This document shows positions 13,539-20,650 of a stretch of 21,548 nucleotides of DNA, piece after piece (position 1 is the first letter of the stretch; each line of letters starts with the position of its first letter). The stretch spans positions 1 through 21,548 of the forward strand of contig JAHFJQ010000002.1 in assembly GCA_023245755.1 (NCBI GenBank). The letters are read 5' to 3'. Source of the stretch: an archaeon (GTDB taxonomy: Archaea > Nanobdellota > Nanobdellia > SCGC-AAA011-G17 > GW2011-AR17). The notes beneath the pieces were generated by a model, which saw only the letters and a program-made list of their open reading frames with translations, made no database searches and was not told the origin of the DNA. The position numbers and the translations under genes are program-made.

Positions 13539-15026
13539 ATGGGCATTAATACAAAAGAAAAACAGAAACTGAAACGCTTTATTCGAAGCCTTGAAAAGAT
13601 TCGGGGAAGACATACAGAACTTGTTTCTGTATACGTGCCTGCAGGTTATGAAATGATTAAGATCATTCAACACTTGCAACAAGAACAAGGTACTGCGTCA
13701 AACATTAAAGATAAAACGACACAGCAGCATGTTATTGATTCCTTAGAAAGAATGATTCGGCACTTGCGCTTGTATAAAAAAACACCAGATAATGGCCTTG
13801 CAATTTTTTCAGGAAATGTCTCTGATAAAGAAGGAAAGGCAGACATTCAAGTTTTTAGTATTGAGCCACCACTGCCTTTGCGTATGCGACTTTACAGATG
13901 TGACCAGACCTTTGTTTTAGATATCCTTGCAGATATGTCGGACATTAAAGAAACCTTTGGACTGATTGTTTTGGATAAGAGAGAAGCAAATATTGGCCTT
14001 CTTCGAGGAACACAAATTCAAGAACTGACTGATATGACTTCTGCTGTTCCAGGAAAAACACGAGCTGGAGGACAATGTTTGCACCCAGATACGGCTGTGC
14101 TTTTGGATGATGGGCAGTGGGTGCCTCTGCATGATCTCCATAAGGGCGATCACGTCTCTAGCTGGGATTTTTCTACAAAGAAGTTTATTTCCTCGGAAGT
14201 ACTGGATGTGTGGAATGTTGTAAAGAATAAAATCTATAAGATTAGTGTCGTTGAAGAAATCATCGCATCTGGGGACCATGTTTTCTTTCTTTATGATGGT
14301 ACACAAAAAGCTGCAGAAGAACTCAGCGAGGGTATGCTTCTGCTTAATGAAGATGGAGAAGGAAGCCCGATTAGAAAAATCATTATTGAAGAAAAAGAGA
14401 TTCAATTGATTGATATCAAAGTTGCGAATGAAAATTTTGTTGCAGAAGGACTGGTTGTTCACAATTCTGCGCAACGTTTTGCACGTATTAGAGAAGAAGC
14501 AACAAAAGAGTTTTTTAATAGGATTGGTGAAGCATCAAATAAAGCCTTTTTAGAATTGAAAGAATTGAAGGGTATTCTTGTTGGTGGCCCAGGTATGACG
14601 AAGAACAGTTTCCTCACTGAGGGATTTCTTAATGAACAGTTGAACAGAAAAGTCATTAGTATTCAAGATTTAAGTTATACTGGAGAGTTTGGATTACGAG
14701 AACTAGTAGAAAAGAGTAAAGATGTTCTTGCAAAAGAAGCTATTACCGAAGAAAGGGATATTATGAATAAATTCTTTAAACTGCTTGCTACAGAACCAAA
14801 TAAAGTCGCCTATGGTGAGACTGAAGTAAATAGAGCACTTGAAATGGGAGCTGTAGAAAAACTTCTTATCTCTGAAACCTTGGATGATGATAAGGCAGAC
14901 ATGTATGAACAAAAGGCTGATGCTTCTGGAGCAGAATTTGCAGTGATTAGTACGGATACGAGCGAAGGAGAACAACTTCGAGATATAGGAAAAGTTGCAG
15001 CGATTTTACGTTTTGCAATGAACTAA
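13539..15026 (+). CDS. prf1: Peptide chain release factor aRF1, interrupted by an intein at GGQ
   Basis: aRF1 recognises stop codons in the ribosomal A site and triggers release of the finished protein. The precursor has 495 residues; the spliced protein would have 365. Domain 1 has TASNIKDKTT (52-61), where the decoding motif NIKS reads NIKD (55-58), and YRCDQTF (119-125), matching YxCxxxF. Domain 2 has GKTRAGGQ (172-179), then the intein (180-309), then SAQRFARIREEATKEFF. Domain 3 ends in EGEQLRDIGKVAAILRF. Between LLISETL and GAEFAVIST, where archaeal factors usually carry a mini-domain with CPxCG zinc knuckles, only about 17 residues are present and there is no Cys, which explains the short length. 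The frame is open throughout, so the intein is expressed within the protein. The stop TAA overlaps the convergent gene's stop. Confidence 0.95.
   Translation: MGINTKEKQKLKRFIRSLEKIRGRHTELVSVYVPAGYEMIKIIQHLQQEQGTASNIKDKTTQQHVIDSLERMIRHLRLYKKTPDNGLAIFSGNVSDKEGKADIQVFSIEPPLPLRMRLYRCDQTFVLDILADMSDIKETFGLIVLDKREANIGLLRGTQIQELTDMTSAVPGKTRAGGQCLHPDTAVLLDDGQWVPLHDLHKGDHVSSWDFSTKKFISSEVLDVWNVVKNKIYKISVVEEIIASGDHVFFLYDGTQKAAEELSEGMLLLNEDGEGSPIRKIIIEEKEIQLIDIKVANENFVAEGLVVHNSAQRFARIREEATKEFFNRIGEASNKAFLELKELKGILVGGPGMTKNSFLTEGFLNEQLNRKVISIQDLSYTGEFGLRELVEKSKDVLAKEAITEERDIMNKFFKLLATEPNKVAYGETEVNRALEMGAVEKLLISETLDDDKADMYEQKADASGAEFAVISTDTSEGEQLRDIGKVAAILRFAMN
14076..14465 (+). other. Mini-intein (130 residues) inside aRF1, directly after GGQ
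   Basis: The element starts at Cys180 and ends at Asn309, and the next residue is Ser310. Block A is CLHPDTAVLLDDGQW (C1, then the DT-x-V pattern). Block B is IIASGDHVFF, with the conserved His247 and Ser244 where Thr is usual (TxxH). Block F is IDIKVANENFVAEG. Block G is LVVHN followed by Ser, so the penultimate His, terminal Asn and +1 nucleophile are all present. There is no LAGLIDADG or HNH endonuclease between blocks B and F, where only about 35 residues lie, so this is close to the smallest natural inteins. Precise removal gives GGQ-SAQRF, a standard aRF1 sequence. Its first 95 nt are about half G+C by hand count, well above the surrounding gene. Confidence 0.95.
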
Positions 15027-15712
15027 GGTTTTTCCTTTGTTTTTAAGAAATATTTCTCTTCATCAAATCCACACCTTCCTTCTATATCAAAACCACGATC
15101 AAGTCCACCCCAGTTCAAAAGAAGAGCTGAAGGTTTTTTAGGATCTTGAATATAAATACCTAAGGGACAGTTCCCTTCCCACTCACCCTTGCTTTCTAAC
15201 CAAGAGACCATCTCTTCCAAAGCTTGTTGATTTTCCTGAAATAGGGCTAATAAAAAAGGATGCTTTTTTGCTTCTTCAGCTGAAGGAATGCCCTCTCCTA
15301 TTATTCCTCCCTCCATGCTCTGTATTTCCCTTTCTGTGTAGTCTCTTCTTGAAAGAATTTTCGTTACATATATTGCGTAGGTTTTTTCTGGACAGTCTAT
15401 AGGATGGAGTAAACAAAACTCGGAATCGTGTAGTTGACCATACTCTGAAGGCAGGATAGAAATAACATCTCCTAGGACTGTGCGCTCAAGGTAACTTGCC
15501 TTAATACTTCTCCAAGGAAAATTCGCTGTTACTTTAAACTGGCCTTGATACCAAACAATAGCTGAACTCGTATCAAAACTTCCTGTTATCCCTGGATAAA
15601 ATTGTTTTACTTCTGCTATCTCTGGAAGAGTCATTGGAGGTTCAACAAGTGTTTCAATTCCTTTTAGACCAGGGAGCACTGCTACTTGAGTAAAATAGTC
15701 ATATACATCCAT
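15023..15712 (-). CDS. Hypothetical protein, 229 residues
   Basis: I do not recognise this family. The 229-residue protein is soluble and mixed alpha/beta with many aromatic residues. It has a Pro-rich N-terminal part (LPGLKGIETLVEPPMTLP), a middle with GDVISILPSEYGQLHDSEFC (81-100), a helical region 145-175 (IPSAEEAKKHPFLLALF onward) and a Gly/Asp-rich end around LLLNWGGLDRGFDIEGRCGF. Four Cys (100, 107, 182, 214) are scattered without CxxC spacing. The frame extends 107 codons further upstream, antisense to scpB, but that part looks like a shadow. A TATA-like box lies 26 nt before the ATG at 15712, so this start is chosen. It converges on the release factor gene with a 4-nt overlap at the stops and diverges from scpB. 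Confidence 0.68.
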   Translation of the reverse strand: MDVYDYFTQVAVLPGLKGIETLVEPPMTLPEIAEVKQFYPGITGSFDTSSAIVWYQGQFKVTANFPWRSIKASYLERTVLGDVISILPSEYGQLHDSEFCLLHPIDCPEKTYAIYVTKILSRRDYTEREIQSMEGGIIGEGIPSAEEAKKHPFLLALFQENQQALEEMVSWLESKGEWEGNCPLGIYIQDPKKPSALLLNWGGLDRGFDIEGRCGFDEEKYFLKTKEKP

Positions 15713-15734
15713 ACGAAAAGTAATTTTTGACCTT

Positions 15735-15742
15735 CTTTTAAG
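15735..15742 (-). promoter_or_regulatory. TATA-like box for the 229-residue unknown gene
   Basis: On the minus strand CTTAAAAG is centred 26 nt before the ATG at 15712. This supports the short start for the gene. The divergent region 15713-15830 holds this box and the scpB box and nothing else that I recognise. Confidence 0.5.
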
Positions 15743-15799
15743 ACTTCCGTCTAGACATTTACTCCCCAGTAATGACTTCTTATTCTTTATCATCAGAAA

Positions 15800-15809
15800 C
15801 TTTTTAAAT
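15800..15809 (+). promoter_or_regulatory. TATA box for scpB and the downstream glycosyltransferase run
   Basis: CTTTTTAAAT is centred 26 nt before the ATG at 15831 and ends just before the alternative GTG start at 15810. It is the only well placed promoter before the tightly packed genes that extend to the right edge of the window. Confidence 0.6.
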
Positions 15810-15830
15810 GTGGCTTTGCTCAAGGGGCTT

Positions 15831-16568
15831 ATGCAGGATATCAAGAACAAGCTAGAGGCAGTGCTCTTTATTACAGGTAAATCTATGACTGTAGATGAAA
15901 TGGCACAGTTCTGTAATATTGGAAGTGTGGGTGCTGTGAAAGATGCTATTCTTGCATTGCAAAAAGATTTTGTCAATAGACCCGGGAGTCTTGAGGTTAC
16001 GGAAGAAGAAGGAAAATATAGGTTGAATATCAAAAGGGAATATACTCACCTTTCTACAAAGCTTCTTTCCGCAGCAGACCTTGATGTGCCTACACAAGCA
16101 ACACTTGCACTTATCGCCTATAAACAGCCAGTTCTTCAAGCTGAAGTTATCAAGATGCGAGGGAATACAGCATATGACCATATTCACGCATTGAAAGCAA
16201 TGGAATTTATTATCTCTGAAAAGAGCGGGAGAACCCGAAGTTTAAAACTTGGAGCAAAGTTTTTTGACTACTTTGATGTTGTTGAAGATCAATTTAAACA
16301 AAAATTACAAGAAACATTTGAAAAACAAGAAAAACTGATTCCAGATACTAAAAGTGAAGAAAAAGTTGCTGCACCTGTTGTAGAAAAGGTTACTGAAGAG
16401 AAAATAGCTGAACCTATCCCACCCATTGTCCTTAAGGAAAAGAAAAAGAAGAGTGTAAACCTAACTGAAAAAACTCGTGTTGTTACGGATACTACACTTG
16501 AAGTGGAAAGAACTCCAAAGGAAATTCTTATGCGTATTGATGCAGATGACTTTGGATCTAAGTGTTAA
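15831..16568 (+). CDS. scpB: Segregation and condensation protein ScpB
   Basis: ScpB is a winged-helix subunit that joins SMC and the kleisin ScpA in the condensin complex, needed for chromosome compaction and segregation. The 245-residue protein starts MQDIKNKLEAVLFITGK, a standard ScpB beginning. The first winged helix covers about 1-80. The second contains ALIAYKQPVLQAEVIKMRG (93-111), the clearest family signature, followed by GRTRSLKLG (133-141). A charged, low-complexity tail (about 160-245) is longer than usual and probably disordered. A GTG 21 nt upstream in frame is possible, but the TATA box fits this ATG. scpA is not adjacent, which is unusual compared with bacteria. Instead a membrane glycosyltransferase gene starts 3 nt after the stop. 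Confidence 0.88.
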   Translation: MQDIKNKLEAVLFITGKSMTVDEMAQFCNIGSVGAVKDAILALQKDFVNRPGSLEVTEEEGKYRLNIKREYTHLSTKLLSAADLDVPTQATLALIAYKQPVLQAEVIKMRGNTAYDHIHALKAMEFIISEKSGRTRSLKLGAKFFDYFDVVEDQFKQKLQETFEKQEKLIPDTKSEEKVAAPVVEKVTEEKIAEPIPPIVLKEKKKKSVNLTEKTRVVTDTTLEVERTPKEILMRIDADDFGSKC

Positions 16569-16571
16569 GCT

Positions 16572-18038
16572 ATGGAACTCAAAAAAGACAAAATTATTCT
16601 GTTCTTAATTTTCTTACTTGCTTTTGGATTTCGTTTATTCTTTTTGTTTCGTATTCCTTTTTTTAGTAGTGATGATGCGTACTTTAACTTTCGACATGCA
16701 AAATATATCCTTTCGCACTATCTTCCTTTATTATATGACCCCCAGAGTTATGGGGGAAACCCTATTCTTAATACGCACGTATTCCACTATTTTCTAGCAC
16801 TTTTTGACATAGTCTTCTCTGATTTTATTGTGTATAAAATTCTTCCTTGCTTTATTGCAAGTTTAATTGTGATTATTATTTATTACCTTGTGAGAGAAAT
16901 TACAGAGGATGAATCTGCAGCCCTTTTTGGAGCTTTACTTGCAGCATTTATTCCAACCTATATTCAAAGCACACTGAATCAAGTATCTGTTTTAAGCTTG
17001 TTTATACCACTCTTTCTTCTTACTCTTTATTTTTTCCTTGATATTCGAAAGACACAAAAGTGGTTTTTGTATCTCTCGGTTATTTTGATTCTGTTAGACC
17101 CCCTTAATTTACTGATGCTCTTTACCCTCCTGATTTTTGGTCTGCTTATGATTACTCACTCCTATCGTTTACGTATAGAAGAAAAAGAAGGAATTGGATT
17201 GTTTCTTACTTTTTTCATTTTAGTTAATTTAATTCTCTATAAATCGCTCTACCAGGAACAAGGACTTGCAGCAATATGGCAGAATTTCCCTTTAGAACTC
17301 TATGGCCAAGTTTTCCAAAACTTCGACCTTTTTACTACCATTGGAATTATTGGAGTTGTTCCTTTAATTTTGGGAATTGTTGGTTTTATTGTTTATAAAG
17401 AGAAAAATAGAACTATCTTGTTACTCCAAGCAGCCCTCCTTGCAGATTTTAGTCTACTTTTTCTTCGCTTAATTCCGTTTTTAGAAGGAATCCTTTTTAT
17501 GGCAATTATCTTCTGTATTACTGCAAGTATTGCTGTTGACCGATTCATACGCTATATACGTATAACAAAGATTGCACGATCCGAAAAATTGATCCTTTCT
17601 ATTTTTATTATTCTCTCTGTGATTACCTTGGTCATTCCATCTACACTTGCGGCATTAGACGTTATTAATACAGGAGTTGTACAAGATGAAATTGATGCTA
17701 TGCAATGGCTAAAGTTTAATACCCCTCACTCTTCGGTGGTTTTAGGGAATGTCTATGAGGGCAACCTTATTATAGCCCTAGCTGATCGTACAAATGTTTG
17801 GGATACGCAATTTTTTCATGCAGAGGATAGAATTGCTGATATTGAAACCATTTATACAACAGAATCCATTATAAAAGCAAAAAAGGCTATTGATATTTAT
17901 GGAATTAACTATATTTATTTTTCAGAAAAGACAAAGGAGTTTTATGGAGTAGATTCTCTTCCTTATACAAGTGATGAGAATTGCTTCAAAGAAGTGTATA
18001 CTAATGCATTTGCAACTATTTACAAAGTGGTATGTTAA
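16572..18038 (+). CDS. GT-C-like multi-pass membrane protein with C-terminal extracellular domain
   Basis: The 488-residue protein starts with a membrane helix (about 7-30). The first outer loop contains SSDDAYFNFRHAKYI (32-46) and YDPQSYGGNP (55-64). An acidic pair in this first loop is the hallmark of GT-C enzymes, which move sugars from lipid-phosphate donors on the outer face of the membrane (STT3/AglB and PMT-like families). About 10 further hydrophobic helices follow to about residue 360. The C-terminal soluble domain has GNVYEGNLIIALADRTNVW and YGINYIYFSEK, the pattern seen in archaeal 'PTPS-related membrane protein' annotations. There is no WWDYG motif, so it is not a standard AglB. 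The donor and acceptor are unknown. It starts 3 nt after scpB without Shine-Dalgarno or TATA box. Confidence 0.7.
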   Translation: MELKKDKIILFLIFLLAFGFRLFFLFRIPFFSSDDAYFNFRHAKYILSHYLPLLYDPQSYGGNPILNTHVFHYFLALFDIVFSDFIVYKILPCFIASLIVIIIYYLVREITEDESAALFGALLAAFIPTYIQSTLNQVSVLSLFIPLFLLTLYFFLDIRKTQKWFLYLSVILILLDPLNLLMLFTLLIFGLLMITHSYRLRIEEKEGIGLFLTFFILVNLILYKSLYQEQGLAAIWQNFPLELYGQVFQNFDLFTTIGIIGVVPLILGIVGFIVYKEKNRTILLLQAALLADFSLLFLRLIPFLEGILFMAIIFCITASIAVDRFIRYIRITKIARSEKLILSIFIILSVITLVIPSTLAALDVINTGVVQDEIDAMQWLKFNTPHSSVVLGNVYEGNLIIALADRTNVWDTQFFHAEDRIADIETIYTTESIIKAKKAIDIYGINYIYFSEKTKEFYGVDSLPYTSDENCFKEVYTNAFATIYKVVC

Positions 18039-19404
18039 GTACATATTGTTCGCACTCTGTTGTGTACTTCTTTTAGTTGTGCCTCTCTTTAAAGGGCCTT
18101 GGGTTGGGAGTGAATCTCTCTTAGACTATAGACTTGCACAGGATCCTTCATGGTATGATCCCTTGAGCACAGGAGGAAGATTTGCAGCATACTCTTGGGG
18201 AACTGCTCTTGTTCTTAGTGCTGCGCCAGAAATTTTGGTTCTGATCCTCCCTTTTCTCCTGGGCTTATTGAGTTTTCTGCTTTTTAGAAAGATCGTTTCT
18301 CGATACTCACAAGATGAATGTTTCCTAAACATTAGCTCTTTATTTTTAATTTTATCTCCTGCATTTCTTTATATCTTTAGTTTTACTAATCACTTGTTCA
18401 TTGCTTTTTTCTTAAGCCTTAGTGGATTCTATTTCTTTACACAAAAACAAAGGAAATGGCTTTGCATCCCCATTCTTGCTCTTCTTCCACTGTTCAATAT
18501 TATTATCACTGCATTGCTGCTTATTCTTCTCTTCTTCTATAGCTTCTTTGCAAAAAAAGACCGAAGAAAACTCTTTACTCTTCTTTTCTTTACTGCAGTA
18601 GTAAGCTCAGTTCTATACTATAGCTACATCATCTATCATACAGGATACCCTCATCTCCTCCCTATGGAAACTGTAGAAAACTTTCCCCTTTTCCAGAAAA
18701 TCTTTTTTGATCTTGGAAGCTCTTATGGCCTAGGCGTATTTCTTACTCTTCTTGCAGGAATGGGTATTGGTATGGTTTGGAGCGAAAAATACACCCACCT
18801 GTTTTCTTTCTTTGCTATTCTTTTTCTTTTGATAAGTAGCTTCTTTTTTCCAGAAAGTTTGCTCTTCCTTTCTCTTTTCTTAATCTTCTTTGCAACAAGC
18901 GGTTTTATCTCGCTCATGAATATGCGCTGGGAGAGTCGACAGTATAAAAACTTCATCCTTCTTATTTTGTTATCTGGATTAGTCTTCTCTAGCTTGTCCC
19001 AAATGACTCGTCTTGTAAACTCCCAACCAGATGATGCAGCTCTTGAAGCGATACAATTCCTATCTGAACAAAAACAGGGAGTGGTCTTTAGTGACTATAG
19101 CAGAGGTGTTTGGATTAATGCTGCTGGAGATGAAAATGTGCTTGATGAAAACTATCTCTTTGTCCCGGATGCAGAAGAACGGTATAGGGATAGCACTACC
19201 CTTTTCTACTCAAGGGAACTTGCAAACACTACCCTACTCTTTGACAAATACAACATTAGTTATATTTGGATAGATGATGAAATGAAAACAAAAATTTGGG
19301 ATTATGATACTGAGGGACTCCTTTTTATCCTCAAATATACTGAAGAATATAGTCTCATTTATCGTAAAAATGGAGTTGAAATATGGAGTGTGAAAAATGA
19401 TTGA
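18004..19404 (+). CDS. Second GT-C-like multi-pass membrane protein
   Basis: The 466-residue protein (from the ATG at 18004) has the same plan as the preceding gene: one N-terminal helix, a first outer loop with GSESLLDYRLAQDPSWYDPL (acidic motif then YDPxSxGG), about 10 helices, and a soluble C-terminal domain from about 355 with GVVFSDYSRGVWINAAGD, PDAEERYRD and YNISYIWIDDE. It is probably a diverged tandem relative, likely a GT-C-fold glycosyltransferase. The start is uncertain. ATG codons at 17971 and 17974 are also in frame, and all ATG starts lie inside the previous gene (35 nt overlap for 18004), while a TTG at 18046 would avoid overlap but cut into the first helix. It ends with TGA, the only TGA stop seen in the window, 8 nt into the next gene. 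Confidence 0.65.
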   Translation: MHLQLFTKWYVKYILFALCCVLLLVVPLFKGPWVGSESLLDYRLAQDPSWYDPLSTGGRFAAYSWGTALVLSAAPEILVLILPFLLGLLSFLLFRKIVSRYSQDECFLNISSLFLILSPAFLYIFSFTNHLFIAFFLSLSGFYFFTQKQRKWLCIPILALLPLFNIIITALLLILLFFYSFFAKKDRRKLFTLLFFTAVVSSVLYYSYIIYHTGYPHLLPMETVENFPLFQKIFFDLGSSYGLGVFLTLLAGMGIGMVWSEKYTHLFSFFAILFLLISSFFFPESLLFLSLFLIFFATSGFISLMNMRWESRQYKNFILLILLSGLVFSSLSQMTRLVNSQPDDAALEAIQFLSEQKQGVVFSDYSRGVWINAAGDENVLDENYLFVPDAEERYRDSTTLFYSRELANTTLLFDKYNISYIWIDDEMKTKIWDYDTEGLLFILKYTEEYSLIYRKNGVEIWSVKND

Positions 19405-20647
19405 ATGGCTCATTTTATTCTTTTCATTTACCACATTGTATTTAGGAATATTCTGGCTTCATGTTATTTCTCTTAAAGAAAAAGAAGAAATCAGAGACAT
19501 ACAGCACTTTCCTTTCGTCAGTCTTGTTGTTCCCGCACGAAATGAAGAGAAAGGCCTATTCAAGACTGTGCACTCCCTTACCGCTTTAGATTATCCTAAA
19601 GATAAAATTGAAATCATTATTGTTGATCATGAATCTAGGGATAAGACTTCTGAGATTGCACAGCAACTAATTGCACAGCATCCTCATTCAAAAATTATTT
19701 TGGTTTTTAAAAAACACTTGGCAGGAGAACTGAAAGCAGACTCCTTCAATGAAGGATTAGCTCATGCACATGGTGAGTTTGTTGGTTGTGTTGATGGAGA
19801 TACTGTGGTTATGCGCAATTGCCTCAAAGAAATGGTCCCTCTCTTTGCAGATACTTCTGTTGGTGCAGTGATAAGTACTATAAAGGTCCATCAACCTAAA
19901 AATCTCTTTGAAAGAATTCAACACCTGGAGTATATTTTTGCAACTTTTACACGAGGACTTATGTCCAAAATTGATACTCTCCATGTCACCCCTGGAGCAT
20001 TGAGTCTTTATAGAAAAAAACTCTTTGATCAGTACGGTGGATTTGATACAAAAAACATTACTGAAGATTTGGAAATGGCTATGCGCCTTCGATATCATGG
20101 GTATAAAATTAAACTTGCAAGAAACAGTATTACTTATACGAAAGTTCCAAATAGCTTAACTACTCATTGGAACCAAAGAGTTCGATGGTTTAGAGGATTT
20201 ATTTATAATACCTACAAATATCGGAATATGTTGTTCAAGAAAAAATATGATCTTATTGGAACTTTTCAGTACCCAGTCAATGTTTTATCTATTGCTACTG
20301 TTATTATTATGTTTCTCCTTGGGGCATATGAACTCTTTCGAAGAATCTTTTCTGAGGTAAATAAATTTCATGCTATTGGAATGGAATACTTTCGTATAGA
20401 TTTTACTCAGCTTCCCAGTCTTAAACATCTCCTTTTACAAATGAATATGCTCATGTTCTTTCCGGTGGTAATAGGTTTGCTCCTAGGTTTACTTTTCTAT
20501 CATTTGGCACACAAAAGTTTAAAAGAGAAATGGAAATATCCTTTTGCATTAGTGAGTTACCTGACCATATATCCGATCTTACGATCTTTTCATTGGATGG
20601 TTGCTTTTTATAAGGAAACATTTCGAACAAAAAATAAATGGAAATAA
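19397..20647 (+). CDS. Family 2 glycosyltransferase, membrane-anchored, processive type
   Basis: This 416-residue enzyme should transfer sugars from nucleotide-sugar donors on the cytosolic side of the membrane. It has an N-terminal membrane helix (2-24), then a GT-A catalytic domain with SLVVPARNEE (42-51), VDHES (76-80), KADSFNEGL (113-121), the metal-binding VDGDT (132-136), NITEDLEMAMRLR (220-232, catalytic base Asp in the TED motif) and NQRVRW (259-264, the QxxRW motif of cellulose/chitin/hyaluronan synthase-like GT2). Three C-terminal membrane segments follow at about 293-315, 345-370 and 383-405. The product could be a polysaccharide or a single sugar on a lipid. It overlaps the previous gene by 8 nt and is followed 3 nt later by a thioredoxin-fold gene, which indicates one operon. 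Confidence 0.9.
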   Translation: MIEWLILFFSFTTLYLGIFWLHVISLKEKEEIRDIQHFPFVSLVVPARNEEKGLFKTVHSLTALDYPKDKIEIIIVDHESRDKTSEIAQQLIAQHPHSKIILVFKKHLAGELKADSFNEGLAHAHGEFVGCVDGDTVVMRNCLKEMVPLFADTSVGAVISTIKVHQPKNLFERIQHLEYIFATFTRGLMSKIDTLHVTPGALSLYRKKLFDQYGGFDTKNITEDLEMAMRLRYHGYKIKLARNSITYTKVPNSLTTHWNQRVRWFRGFIYNTYKYRNMLFKKKYDLIGTFQYPVNVLSIATVIIMFLLGAYELFRRIFSEVNKFHAIGMEYFRIDFTQLPSLKHLLLQMNMLMFFPVVIGLLLGLLFYHLAHKSLKEKWKYPFALVSYLTIYPILRSFHWMVAFYKETFRTKNKWK

Positions 20648-20650
20648 ACT

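Noticed and set aside
14076..14465. Homing endonuclease within the intein
   Set aside because: Only about 35 residues lie between blocks B and F, with no LAGLIDADG or HNH motif; it is a true mini-intein.
13917..14474. 185-codon minus-strand open frame across the intein
   Set aside because: It is antisense to the release factor and intein, with no family features; the plus-strand splicing motifs explain the region.
15810..15830. GTG start for scpB, 7 codons upstream
   Set aside because: The TATA box at 15800-15809 would leave no room for initiation upstream of a GTG at 15810, and the family starts near the ATG at 15831.
15713..16033. Upstream extension of the 229-residue minus-strand frame
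   Set aside because: It runs antisense to scpB, has shadow-like composition (Ser/Ile/Leu-rich), and the TATA box at 15735-15742 supports the ATG at 15712.
16572..18038. Canonical AglB/STT3 oligosaccharyltransferase
   Set aside because: There is no WWDYG or similar catalytic-partner motif in the C-terminal domain, and the first-loop motif differs; it is kept as GT-C-like only.
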